From positions 54,674,803 to 54,738,802 of the forward strand of contig OX457031.1 of the NCBI GenBank assembly GCA_949752745.1: a stretch of DNA of 64,000 nucleotides. Direction: 5' to 3'. Shown piece after piece: positions 53,590 to 64,000 of the stretch. Source of the stretch: Protula sp. h YS-2021. Lineage: Eukaryota > Annelida > Polychaeta > Sabellida > Serpulidae. Numbering within the stretch: the stretch's first letter is position 1; the number at the start of each line of letters is the position of its first letter. Below the pieces are notes generated by a model. The model searched no databases, had not been told where the DNA came from, and saw only the letters and a program-made list of their open reading frames with translations. The translations under genes were made by a program, and so were the position numbers.

Positions 53590-55960
53590 AGATTGTTCAG
53601 CTGTAAGGTTTATTGCCCAGGCTGGTGCCGCGACCGGACTATGAGAATATAGAAGTGGACAAGTTCGCCTTGATTCAGACTCGATCTTCTGCGTTGGGCA
53701 AGAAAGTGTAGTTTAGTGGCGGCATTTTTAACCAAACCTTCAACGTGTTGATCAAATTTAAGGTTGTCCCGTATTGTAACTCCGACAAGTGTGATACTTT
53801 TTACGCGCTCAATTGCTTCGCAATCTATCACTATTAAGGCTCTTTTGGGCTGAAATTTATTAACATCTCTTTTGTTTTTGTTGGGTTTATTTTCATGTCG
53901 TTATCTTTACTCTGGTAATGTAATTGGCTGTAATTGGCTGGTAATGTCAATATATTGCTGAAGGTGACAGTTGTGACTTCCGGTTGGGATTATTTCGTAG
54001 ACCGTGCTGTCGTCGACATATTTGTAGAGTAGTAAGGGTGGATTTAAGTCCTTAATCATTATAATGAATTCTTCTATCCTGAAAATGGCACAATGTGATA
54101 AGACTCCCTTCATGTGTCATGGTTGTGACATGTTCGATTCCATTGTAACGCGCCAGTTGGTAAGGAAGGCTCCAAGCCACTTTACGATTGAGGGAGATGA
54201 TCCAGTTTTTTTCAACTTTTGACATCAGAATGTGGTTTTTGGTGTGATCAAATGCTTTAGCATAGTCTAGAAACACAATCCGTACAATTTTGTTTTCATC
54301 TGTTGCTTTATACCAGTCATGCAATATTTCTACAAGTACAACATTCTTTTCATTGCCGAATTGCTTTTTGTCTGGTTTGGCGTATTTACGTAAATCGTTT
54401 ATAACAATTCTTTCCAGTTCTTTTGCAATAACGCTTGTTAGCGAGAGGGGTCGAATATTCTTGCTAAGAGATTTTGATGGTGATTTCTTTGGGACGGGGA
54501 CGACAATTGCTGACTTCCACTATAACCTTCTGAGTGAGCTGTTGAATAGACACGTTATATTTTTTGCTAAAATATTTTCTAAATCTCGTAGCACTCAGAA
54601 GATAATGTCGTCAGGTCCAGCAACTTTGCCGGGCTTTATCTTCATGAACTGCTTTTCAACTTGATCAACATAGATATACAAGGAATCCTGTAATTCCGCG
54701 TTTAAGTTGGAAAACATATTTTCTTCCTTGTTAGGCGGCATGTGCTTGAATACGCTTTGGAAGTAGTCACTCATTTCGTTGGATAGGTGGTTGAGGTTTC
54801 CATGACAAAATTGATGTGTTCGTTTCCTTCATAATTCCAGTGATTTCTTTTATCTTACTCCGTCATTTTTGGGGGTTGTTTTCCCTCATTTGCCTCACCT
54901 TGTTTTGGAAGAAGATCGGTCTTAGCTTTTTGCTAAATCGATTTATTTGGTTTCTCAGGGTATTACACGGTATTTTATCTCCTATTCTCAGGGCCTACTG
55001 TCTACGGGAGATGAGAGATTTAAACTGAGGTGAGATGCAAGGCTGGCTTGTAACGGCTGTTTTCAATTTGTGCCCTATAAGGAAGATATCTGTTTATCAG
55101 CGCTGTCATTGTCTCATCGAATATTTTAAATTGTTCTTTGCAAGAGTTTGCTTTGTACAATTTCGTTCAGTTCACCTTAGACAATTCGTGAACAAGCATG
55201 TTCTTCGCATTAGGGCTATTTACACGTTTAAAGATAGTTTTAACATGATTGGTGTTTTTCATATTTTTATTATTGAACTTTATGCAGATTCCATTGTGGT
55301 CTGACTTCCCTACATGGGAAACTATTGTGGCTTCATGTATGTAATTTTTGCAGTTGGTGTAACACTTGTCTAAGATTGAAGCTTGTCATGTGGCTTTTTT
55401 ATCACTTGAAGTAGTCCAAAACTCTTCAGATATTCGTCTGGTAATTTGTTGAAGTCTCCGATGATGAATATTGCACATTGTGAGCGTTTGCTAAGAATTA
55501 AGTCGAGTTCATCTGAGATGTGCTCTCTGTTGTTCGCAAGAGGAGGGTGATATATTCCAATTACTATGACTGGCTTGGCATCACGGGGAAGTTTACTTGG
55601 TGTCAGCTTCATCCATATACTTTCAATATTGTTGGATTCGTATTGCTCACTTTTTTCATGTTGTAATCATGATTCGAGATAGATACAGGTTTCTCCGTCT
55701 ATTCTGCTTTGTCTATCTTTTCGTATAATGTTATATTTTGATATATTAATAAGTTCATTTGGGGTTGAGGCATCCAGCCAGGTTTCAGTAATGATGGCTA
55801 TTTGGGATTTAATTTCTCCTATTTCGCATGCAAGTTGATCTATTTTATTTGATATGGATCTAACGTTTGCACAGTACAAGGTTGGAGATTCATTTACTTT
55901 ACTTTTGTTTCGCTGTAAGGGCTTTGGTTGTCATATGGAAATGACATCTCCCATAGCCGG
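53590..55960 (-). mobile_element. LINE retrotransposon relic (CR1/L2-like), endonuclease and RT
   Basis: On the minus strand an endonuclease piece (55879-55667: CANVRSISNKIDQLACEIGE, TETWLDAS) and a second one (55612-55370: IGIYHPP, FIIGDFN) are followed by RT. The RT part is read in several frames: KPGKVAGPDDI near 54630, FLDYAKAFDH near 54250, LLLYKYVDDSTVYE near 54020, then ITLVGVTIRDNLKFDQHVEG and KLHFLAQRRRS at 53800-53650. Apurinic-type endonuclease, catalytic YVDD and the HFL..RR tail fit CR1/L2-group LINEs. Multiple frame breaks and stops make it inactive. No poly-A or microsatellite tail is recognised at 53590. Confidence 0.87.
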
Positions 55961-56894
55961 CTAGTTTTGAAGTTCTCTCTGTATAATTTGTCCTCTTCTA
56001 ATTATCAGATTTATTTCTCCAGAGGCTCTTCTTTGTTTTATTTCTGCTATCAGATGTTTGTTTTCTTCTCTTTCAGTCGGCGTGAGGTCCGGAGTTATAT
56101 ATGTGTCTGTGAATGGTTGCGACTGCCTGAGATTTTTAGCTCAGGATAATTTTCTTTTTTTTCAAATTCTTTCAGTTTGATGCGTAATGGACGTGGTTTG
56201 GTTGTGATATGCTGGGACACGGAACCTAGCCTTACGTGCTTTGTTTTATCTGTGCCTTTGGGGATTTAAGTTCTTGCGTCAGAGACTGAAGTTAGTTTGG
56301 TAAGAATCCGTTTTCGGGAAGTCCGTAGATAACGAGATTATTTTTTCTCATTTCTTGTTGTATTGTTGTATTAATCTCGAGTGTTGATCAGCTGGGCTTA
56401 TGGGTGCTATAATTATTGGTGCTAAAAAGAAAATAATGATCCTTCCGAACGATCATAATACTTTACAAAAGGAGTTGGAAGAGGCCCAGCAACCTGACTG
56501 AAGTAAAGGCATAAGAGATAAGATATCAAAATGAGGCAAAACTAATCTGTATTCGTGATCAAATTAACGGCATAATAGGATTTACCCGCAAAAATTCGTT
56601 GACTAGTTAATGGAGAATAAGATTGAACGGAATCAACTGATAACAGATGAAAAACAAGTTTGTCCAAGGACAAAGTCCCAGCTTACGAAAAGCAATAAGG
56701 CCACTTCCAGCGTGCATGAGCAAGGGAATTTCCCTGAAAAACCGGGCTTCAAAAGATGAGATGGCGAAGAGCTAGCTCAATAATTAATTTAGCACCGGAC
56801 CAGAACATAGACCGATAAATGCATACAAAGATTTGTTTCCCAGAAAAATGGTCTGATAGACTGCATAGTCTGCCATAGATATCTTCGAACAACG
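55961..56894. other. Spacer, possibly LINE 5' part
   Basis: No clear protein similarity. It may include decayed 5' sequence of the LINE. Confidence 0.4.
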
Positions 56895-59065
56895 CTCTCA
56901 TTTCGGACCAGTGCGCATATTTATGTAACTCGCCTCGATGCGCGGTTCTTATTCAGACAAGTGCGCATGTTTATTTAATTTGCGTTGATGCGCGGCTCTC
57001 ATTTTGGAACAGTGCACATGTTCATTAACACTTGACAAGCCTTTGGCTTTCAAGGGTTATATGAATTTGTGCGAGCAGCCGTTCGTCCTTTTTTCTTCTT
57101 GACAGTTTTCCGATTTTTGTGTCTTCTTCTCTGACACTATGGGCCCTAGTACCATGAAACTTGGGACTTATGAAGAGCTTGATCTGAACGTGTGCATGTC
57201 ACTTTGTATTTTCGTCTTTGATTTCGTTTTCTTTGTTAAAACGCCATGTGAAAAGAGTGTATTTTTCGGAAAAGTGCGCATGTTTATTTAACTTGCGTTG
57301 ATATCGATACTTATTTTGGACAAGTGCACCAGTTTCCTTAGGTTGCGTTGATGCGCGGTTCGCATTTCGGACAACAGTGTGTATGTTTATTCAACTTGCG
57401 TTGATGTGCGATGCTTCTTTTGGACCAGTGCAAATGTTTATTTAACTTGCGTTGGCACGTGGTTAGCATTTCCAACCACCGCGCATGTTTATTTAACGTG
57501 CGTCGATGCGCGGTTTTTATTTCAGGCCAATGCGCATATTTCTTTAACTTGAGTTGATGCGCGGTTCTTATTCTGGACCAGTGCGCATATTGATTTAAGT
57601 TGTGCTGATGCGTAGTTCTTATTTTGAATAGTCATGTGTATTTAACTTGCGTTGATGGACGGTGCTAATTTTGGTCCAGTGTGCTTGCTTATTTAGCTTG
57701 TGTCGATGTGCAGTTTGGATTAAGGACCAGTGCGCATGTTTTTTTAACTTATATTAATGCTCGTTAATGTTAGGTTCCCATTTCTGACCAGTGCGCATGT
57801 TTATTCAACTTGTGTTGATGCGCGGTTCTCATTTCGGACCACTGTGCATGCCTATTCAACTTGCGTCGATGCCTGGTTCTTTTTCGGGCTAGTGCGCATG
57901 TTTGTTTAACTTGTGGTGATCTGCGGTGCTTAATTTGGACTTGTTTGCATGTTTACTTAACTTCCATCGATGCGCGGTTTGCATTTCGGACCATTGCGCA
58001 TGTTTATTTAACTTGTGTTGATGCGTGGTTCTCATTTCAGACCAGTGCGCATGTTTCTTTGGTTTAAGTTGATGCCCTGTTCTTTTTTCGGATCAGTGCG
58101 CATATTTAACTTGCGTTCATGCATGGTGCTTAATTTGGACCAGTGCAAATGTTTATTTAACTTGTGTTGGCGCGTGGTTCGCATTTCCAACTACTGCGCA
58201 TGTTTATTTAACGTGCGTCGATGCGCGGTTCTTATTTCAGGCTAATTCGCATATTTCTTTAACTTGAGTTGATGCGCGGTTCTTATTCTGGACCAGTGCG
58301 CATGTTGATTTAAGTTGTGCTGATGCGCAGTTCTTATTTTGCATAGTGCGCATGTTATTCAAGTTGCGTTAATGCGCAGTTCGCATTTCGAACCCGTGCG
58401 CATGTTTATTTAACTTGCGTTGATGCACGGTGCTAATTTTGGTCCAGTGTGCTTGCTTATTTAGCTTGTGCCGTTCGCATTTAGGACCAGTGCGCATGTT
58501 TTTTTAACTTGCGTTAATGCTCGGTTCCCATTTCTGACCAGTTTGTTTGTTTATTTAGCTTGCGTCGATGAGCGGTTCGCATTTTCCACCAGTGCGCACG
58601 ATTATTTAACTTGTGCTGATGCGTGGTCCGCATTTTGGACCAGTGCACATTTATTTAACTTGCGTTGATGTGCGGTTCGCATTTCGGACCACTGCGCATG
58701 TTTATTTAACTTCCCGCGATGTGCGGTTCGCATTTCGGACCAGTGTGCATGTTTCTTTAGGTTGCGTTGATGCGCAGTTCGCATTTCGGACCACTGCGCA
58801 TGTCTATTCAAGTTGCGTCGATGCGTGGTTCTTTTTTGAACCAGTGCGCATATTTGTTTAACTTGCGTTGATGCGCGGTGCTTAGTTTGGACCAGTTTGC
58901 ATGTTTAGTTATCTTCCTTCGATGCGCGGTTCACATTTCGAATCAATGCACATGTTTATTTAACTTGCATCGATGCGCGGTGCTAATTTTGGACCATTGC
59001 GCATGTTTATTTAACTGGCGTCGATGCGTGGTTGTTAAATCTGACTACTGCGAAAGTTCATTTAA
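56895..59065 (+). repeat. 51-bp satellite-like array
   Basis: About 38 imperfect units of 51 bases, with GCATGTTTATTTAACTTGCG, TTGATGCGCGGTTCGCAT and TTCGGACCAGT. Higher divergence than the other arrays suggests it is older. It is interrupted at 57025-57267 by copy 3 of the short element. The frequent TGCGCATG word resembles an NRF1 half site. Confidence 0.93.
57025..57267 (+). mobile_element. Short non-autonomous element, copy 3 (5' half), inside satellite
   Basis: Begins CACTTGACAAGCCTTTGG after TTAA and matches copy 1 (minus strand) to the word GAAAAGAGTGTATTTT, where the 51-bp array resumes. The 3' half with hairpin is absent. Confidence 0.65.
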
Positions 59066-59074
59066 CTTGAGTTT

Positions 59075-60605
59075 ATGCTCTGTAGGAGGAGATTCTTTTT
59101 TTTTTTTCAAAAATTCCGAAAAAAAATCAAAAGTTTTCCAATTCACTCAAAATGCACAAGCAGTATGCATGATCCCCTAGAGACGGCTCATATAAAAAAT
59201 AAATGAAATCTTATTAAAACTGTAGGAGGAAATGCATTTTGAATTTTTCTTCAAAAATTCCCCAAAAATTCCTTGATCGACTCAAAAAGCACAGGCCGTA
59301 TTCACGACACCCTAGGCATGCCTCAGTCCCAAAATAAATCATGTCTGATCAAAACTGTAGGAGAAGATGCATTTTGAGGTATTTTCATCAAAAATCCCCC
59401 CAACAATCAAAAATTTCAAAGTCGAGTCAAATAGCACAAGCCGTATGCCCAACCCACCTAAGGATGCCTCATACCAAAAATAAATGAAATAGGATAAAAA
59501 CTGTAGGAGGAAATGCATTTTGAAGTTTTTCTTCAAATATTCCCTAAAAACACAAAAATTTTCCGATCGACTAAAAAAGCGCAAGCCGTATACTCGACCC
59601 CTTAGGAATGTCTCGTACCAAAAAAAAAGAAAAAAAGAAAAGAAAAAGAAAGAAAGAAATCGGGTCAAAACTGTAGGGGCAAATGCATCTTGAAGTTTTC
59701 TCTTCAAAAACTCACTAAAAATACAAAAATTGTCCCATCGACAGAAAAAGCACAAACGTATGCCTCATACCATAGTGGTGCCTCATACCAAAAATAAATG
59801 ATATCGGATCGAAAATGTAGGAGGAGATACATTTTAGAAAGTTTTCTTCAAAAATTCGCCAAAAATTCAAAAGTCACCCGATCGACTAAAAAGGCACAAG
59901 CACTATACATGACCGCTTAGGGATGACTCACACCAAAAGTAAATGACATCGAATCAAAATTGTTGCAGTAGATATATTTTGAATTATGTTAGAAATTTTT
60001 GCTTCAAAAATTCCCCAAAAATACAAAAATTGTCCGATCGACTAAAAAGCACAAGCCATATGCATGACCATTCAGTGGTGCCTCATACCAAAACTAAATG
60101 AAATCGGATCAAAAATGTAGGAGGAGATACAGTTTAAAAATTTTTCTTCAAAAATTCGCCAAAAATTCAAAAATTATCCGATCGACTAAAAAAGCACAAG
60201 TCGTATGCAAAACCGCTTGGTGATGCATCACACCAAAAATAAATGACATCGAATCAAAATTGTAGGAGTAGATGCATTTTGAATTATTTTCGAAATTGTT
60301 GCTTAAAAAATTCCCCCAAAATACAAAAATTATTCGATTGACTAAAAAAGCACAAGCCGTATGCTCGACTCTTTAGGGGTGCCTCCTGTCAAAAATAAAT
60401 GAAATCGGATAAAAAATGTAGGAGGAGATACGTTTTAAAATTTTTTCTTCAAAAATTCGCCAAAAATTCAAAAATCACCCGATCGACTAAAAAAGCACAA
60501 GCCATATGTATTACCCCTAAGGAATGCCTCATACCAAATATAAACGACATCGGATCAAAATTGTAGGAGGAGATGCATTTTGAACCAAAGTTTACTAAAT
60601 AAACA
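59075..60605 (+). repeat. About 148-bp tandem array
   Basis: Eleven units, each with TGTAGGAGGAGATGCATTTT, TTCTTCAAAAATTC, CGATCGACTAAAAAAGCACA and CTCATACCAAAAATAAATGA. Unit starts are near 59081, 59221, 59356, 59500, 59673, 59816, 59960, 60114, 60261, 60416 and 60561. It follows the 51-bp array directly. No long open frame. Confidence 0.93.
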
Positions 60606-60770
60606 ACTAACTAACTAACTAACTAACGGACGCCACATGCAAACCGATAGGAATACCCCTAGCTTACGTGTAACGTAAGCTGCTCTAAAACGGGAGGGGG
60701 GCATGGTAAACTGACGGGCTATCTACAGTCTCTCTGTAATAATATTACCAAAAAACTCAGAAGAGAGGAC
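60606..60770. other. Short spacer with AACT run
   Basis: Contains AACTAACTAACTAACTAAC at about 60606-60628, then nothing recognised. Confidence 0.5.
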
Positions 60771-62960
60771 TCAGTGCTGTTGCTTCTTGCCCTTGAAGTT
60801 GCCGTTGTTATTGCCGTTACCACAAGCTTGTGCCTTGGAATGTCCACCCCCTTCTGCTTGGACTTGCCCTGTCTTTGGGAGGAGGGCCCCCACAACAGAT
60901 GAGCTAGTATTACTTCAAGATCCCCGTTTCCACTGCCACAAATGAAGCTGGAGAATGCAAACCCTTAAGTTCGTTTTGTAAAAACGCTTTAAAATAATAC
61001 TTTACAAAAGGAGCTGGAAGAAACCCAGCAAGTATTTCCGATATTTCCGATAGCAGAGCCGTTAGGGAGTTAATAATTTGGCTGAAATAACGGGCTTTGA
61101 CTTCACACTAAAACCGCAGACCCTGTCCGCCCGGTTTTCTCATAAGCTGCTAACATACCCATTATGTAATTAGGGATCGTTTGCTTCGAGGTTTCTGAAA
61201 TTTTGCATGAAGGAGATAATCAACGCCCTTTAGTTGTCAGATCGATAATACTTTGAAATTGAAAGATACTGGCGTAGCGCTTTAACAGCCAGCACACACT
61301 GAAACCACACCTTCCCCTGACTCCTCCTACTGCAAGGCCCAGGACAACAAGCTCGAAAGTACTAATACCCTAGATATCTATGTGTTTTTTTAAATAAAGC
61401 CCGCCCTTGGGTGCCACTCATGCATTTCCCTTTTCCTGTTGCCCGATGCTAATGCTAAAAATAAAAGAAACCTTACTGTAGTATTCTTTGGGGAAATGAA
61501 GTCTTCTCCGAAGATGCCACTGATTTGCAGGTATCGTAGAACAAGATGCAGGTCTCACTGTGTTATCGTTGGCTCCAAGGGGAGATTAGTAAACCTGAAA
61601 TGTCTGAGTAATTGAGATAGGGCCGTGTGTTCCACGGGTCATATCGCGTGGATGCTTTAAGCAGAGTATTCGGCAACTCTATAGCCCTTGATGGAACCTA
61701 CCTTTAGGTGTTCTCCCGAGACCAGGCAGTCTAAAAGCCGCTCACAGCCGCGTAAGCCTAGAAGAGATCTATTTTAGGCTTGTCGCACCATGAAGTGAAC
61801 TTGTTCCACTCCGAGGCATAGACTTTGGCAGTGGATTGTTTATGATTAATCGTCATCTTCTCTACGTCTCATCTGGAAAATCCCTTGCCTTAAGGTACAG
61901 GTTAAGTAGGTAGCGTAGGGGTTGGGGTAACATAGGATTTCCTTGTGATAAGGGATCTGCACGGTCTCCATGGCCTTGCAACGCTAGAGGAGATGGAACC
62001 ATGGGACGTCTAGAGGCCGAGAAACTATTAGCAGCTGATGAAAGAGCTTCAGCTCTGTTATCCTCTGCATAAATCGAGGCAGCATTGCTTTCAGAGAACC
62101 TTCTCAAGCAGCCACGGGCATGACTGCGCCTGAACGTGAAGATATGAGGCTGGAGAGCTTGGTTGCAACCGCGTTTACAAATAAATTCATAGCTGAGGGA
62201 CCCCAGGGAAATTGCTCTACTAGCCACCGAAAGGACGACACCACTTCATCTGAATGATCTGGCCTGCTCAGCCCAGCCGGCTAGAACCTTCAGTTTGTCC
62301 GACAAGTGCTGCTGACTGGCAAACACAACGGTGTAAGAGATGAGGGAAGTTAACTAGGTCGCCATGGTGTCTGCCTTTTATTGAAGAAATTCATCGCTGT
62401 AGACTTGCTTAATGACACAAGGACCCTAAAGAATCTGTTCAAAACCATCCAAATTACCCTCAGTTCTAGTCTTAGGAATGACGAGGACACGTCCTTTATC
62501 TCACCTTGCCCTGAAATGGAATCCCCTACCGGTAAGAAGGGCCACGGTCTGGAGGTCTGCCTTCGTTCAGGATCTGAGGGTTGAACCACCATTGAAATGA
62601 GACCAGTGATTCCCGGCCCAGGGGCCGCCTTCCCCTTAAGACTAAACTTACCCGGATTTGATAAAGGCTGTGAAAGTAGCCAAGACGTATCGTGCTCTCG
62701 GTTATGACCTGCAGGCCGCGCAGTCATCGCCTGAAGACTTATCTTGCTGTCTGGATGGATCACTTATACTGTTTGGCAGCTCTTCTGCTGACCATCGGGT
62801 GTGTAATAAGCGACTGCAAAGGTTAAATCCCATTATCTCCAGGAAGGTTGCGTCTTGCTATGGGGTCAATTCTGATTTGAACAGATTTTCCACTGGACCT
62901 ACCGGCAAGACTTTTCTGACCAACTGTAACGCCTAGAATGGGCTGTGACTAGGTTCTGAA
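60771..62960 (-). mobile_element. Third DIRS-type retroelement, heavily decayed
   Basis: On the minus strand QWWFNPQILNEGRP (about 62605-62560) is the segment before RNase H in DIRS elements. MNLFVNAVATKLSSLIS (about 62193-62140) matches the DLFA.R.N..L block, and MVPSPLALQGHGD, PLSQGN and PLRYLLNLYLKA (62010-61870) match the RT-ORF tail. The recombinase follows: STAKVYASEWNKFTSWC (about 61825-61775) and DLHLVLRYL then FLALASGNRKREMHEW (61550-61420), including the Arg I box. Stops and shifts are everywhere. A short Gly/Asn-rich ORF end (GNGNNNGNFKGKKQQH, stop near 60771) is downstream and unexplained. No ends are visible. Confidence 0.75.
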
Positions 62961-64000
62961 ACACCAGCATACCTTGCAGACGAGCCAGCGAGCTTAAGAC
63001 CTTCCTCACCTTCGTAAACACTACGGAGCTGTGGCGACTAGTCTGTGTGCTGCTTGGGAGTGGGGTGTGGGGTGGAGGGCTTTTGCACCTGGTGCCCTCG
63101 GTGAAAGGGTATAGGAGAGCCTTCCGCTAACCAGGGGAATACTTTCCCGCTTTGCTCCATTTCTTCCCAAGCGCTAGAACTTGTCTAGGCTTTTGCCTTT
63201 TGCAGATGGAGCTGCAAGAGACTAAATTTTTAGATCTTTTGAGGATAGAAAGTTTCGACTCGAGACGAGGCCGTTCTCCGATTCTGAGCCCTCCGACATC
63301 TGCACTTTCTCCCTGGGGCTACCAGTGTCACAACTTGCTCTTCCGCGATGCTCGAAGTATGGGCAATGGAGAGCTCCTGTCTCGAAAGTGTTCCAACTTG
63401 GAAACCAGATTGAGGATGCAAAGACAGCTTGAAGTCAAGACAAACAACCTTGAATTGAAACGACCGACTTATAACAAAGCTTAGATGTAAATTCTCTGTC
63501 CAGCCGATGACTTCCGCTAGACACACTTCTTGGAACTGGGTAGCTGCCACCGTTACGTTTAAAACCCACATCGACAAGTGCTAAATCCAAGCTTCTATCG
63601 AATCGATTCTGCTCAAAATTATTATACTGGTAAATCAGATGCTTATGCATCAAACATTTTATAAAACAAGGTAATTTGAATTTTCCCAGCAGCTCTCTCA
63701 GAGCAAACAGAATAGTGTGTTTGAAAATCGGCACAGAAAGGGAATACACAGATAAAGACTTCCGCGGCCATATTGGAAAAACCATCTTTCGACGGTAAAC
63801 AAACATTTCTTGTCTACAAAAATGGAGCTTCCAAATGACATCATTAAATGCAATTTTTGACTTTTTCAAGCATAACAAAATAAGACCGATCATACAACTA
63901 GAACAAAAAGTACCAAAACCTTATTATTGTGATAATAAGTACCAGTTGACAGCCTCTATTCACGTTTTACAAGGCATAAATTGAAGGCGATAATATAAGA
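62961..64000. other. Right edge of window, no gene seen
   Basis: Mixed-composition sequence. Part may be the decayed 5' region of the third DIRS-type element. The open frames at 63152-63484 (+) and 63435-63893 (-) resemble no family I know. No KIDVEGAEW exon is found. Confidence 0.45.

Noticed and set aside
61862..62227. 121-codon minus-strand frame as a novel gene
   Set aside because: Part of it matches the tail of a DIRS RT ORF and the rest is a shifted frame of the same relic.

Overview
The window reads as nuclear DNA from an invertebrate animal. Coding information sits in short exons with GT-AG borders and conserved phases, separated by kilobase introns. The rest is retrotransposon relics, minisatellites and microsatellites; there are no operons, ribosome binding sites or CRISPR arrays. 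A marine invertebrate such as a mollusc would fit, but nothing here fixes the species. One assembly gap (31-230) is present.

The host genes are a head-to-tail array of three related genes on the + strand. I read them as METTL24-like (Methyltransf_22/FkbM-type) putative methyltransferases. Copy A is entered at its exon 3 (231-254) and continues through exons 4, 5 and 6 (5185-5259, 5549-5687, 7922-8248). Copy B (16710-29447) is a pseudogene: exon 1 has a stop and no donor, exons 4 and 5 each lost one base, and exons 3 and 6 are missing. Copy C (43197-52694) has exons 1 to 5 open and in phase; its last exon is not seen before the window ends. The shared layout is a signal anchor (exon 1), a linker (exon 2), a DGGY motif (exon 3), SFD...FDP (exon 4), FHKLGIWG (exon 5) and KIDVEGAEW (exon 6).

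Transposons fill introns and spacers. Three tyrosine-recombinase (DIRS-type) retroelements of different lineages are present: a decayed one at 1828-3640 (+), a structurally complete 7.75 kb one at 18810-26559 (-) with inverted terminal repeats and an internal complementary region, and a heavily decayed one at about 60.8-62.96 kb (-). Also present are two LINE fragments (50690-51171 and 53590-55960, both -), a piece of a MULE-type transposase (about 30.2-30.5 kb, -), three copies of a short element with Helentron/HINE-like ends, and four copies of an ACGT-rich dispersed repeat.

The most striking structure is a 3.5 kb near-perfect palindrome (35576-39086): arms of about 1.3 kb around a 0.9 kb spacer, bounded by an 8-base direct repeat, which looks like a foldback-type mobile element. 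A perfect 34-base hairpin abuts its right edge. Much of the remaining non-coding sequence is tandem arrays with units of 14, 27, 30, 33, 41, 51, 58, 60, about 66 and about 148 bp. Most long open frames in the window are these arrays read through, not genes.
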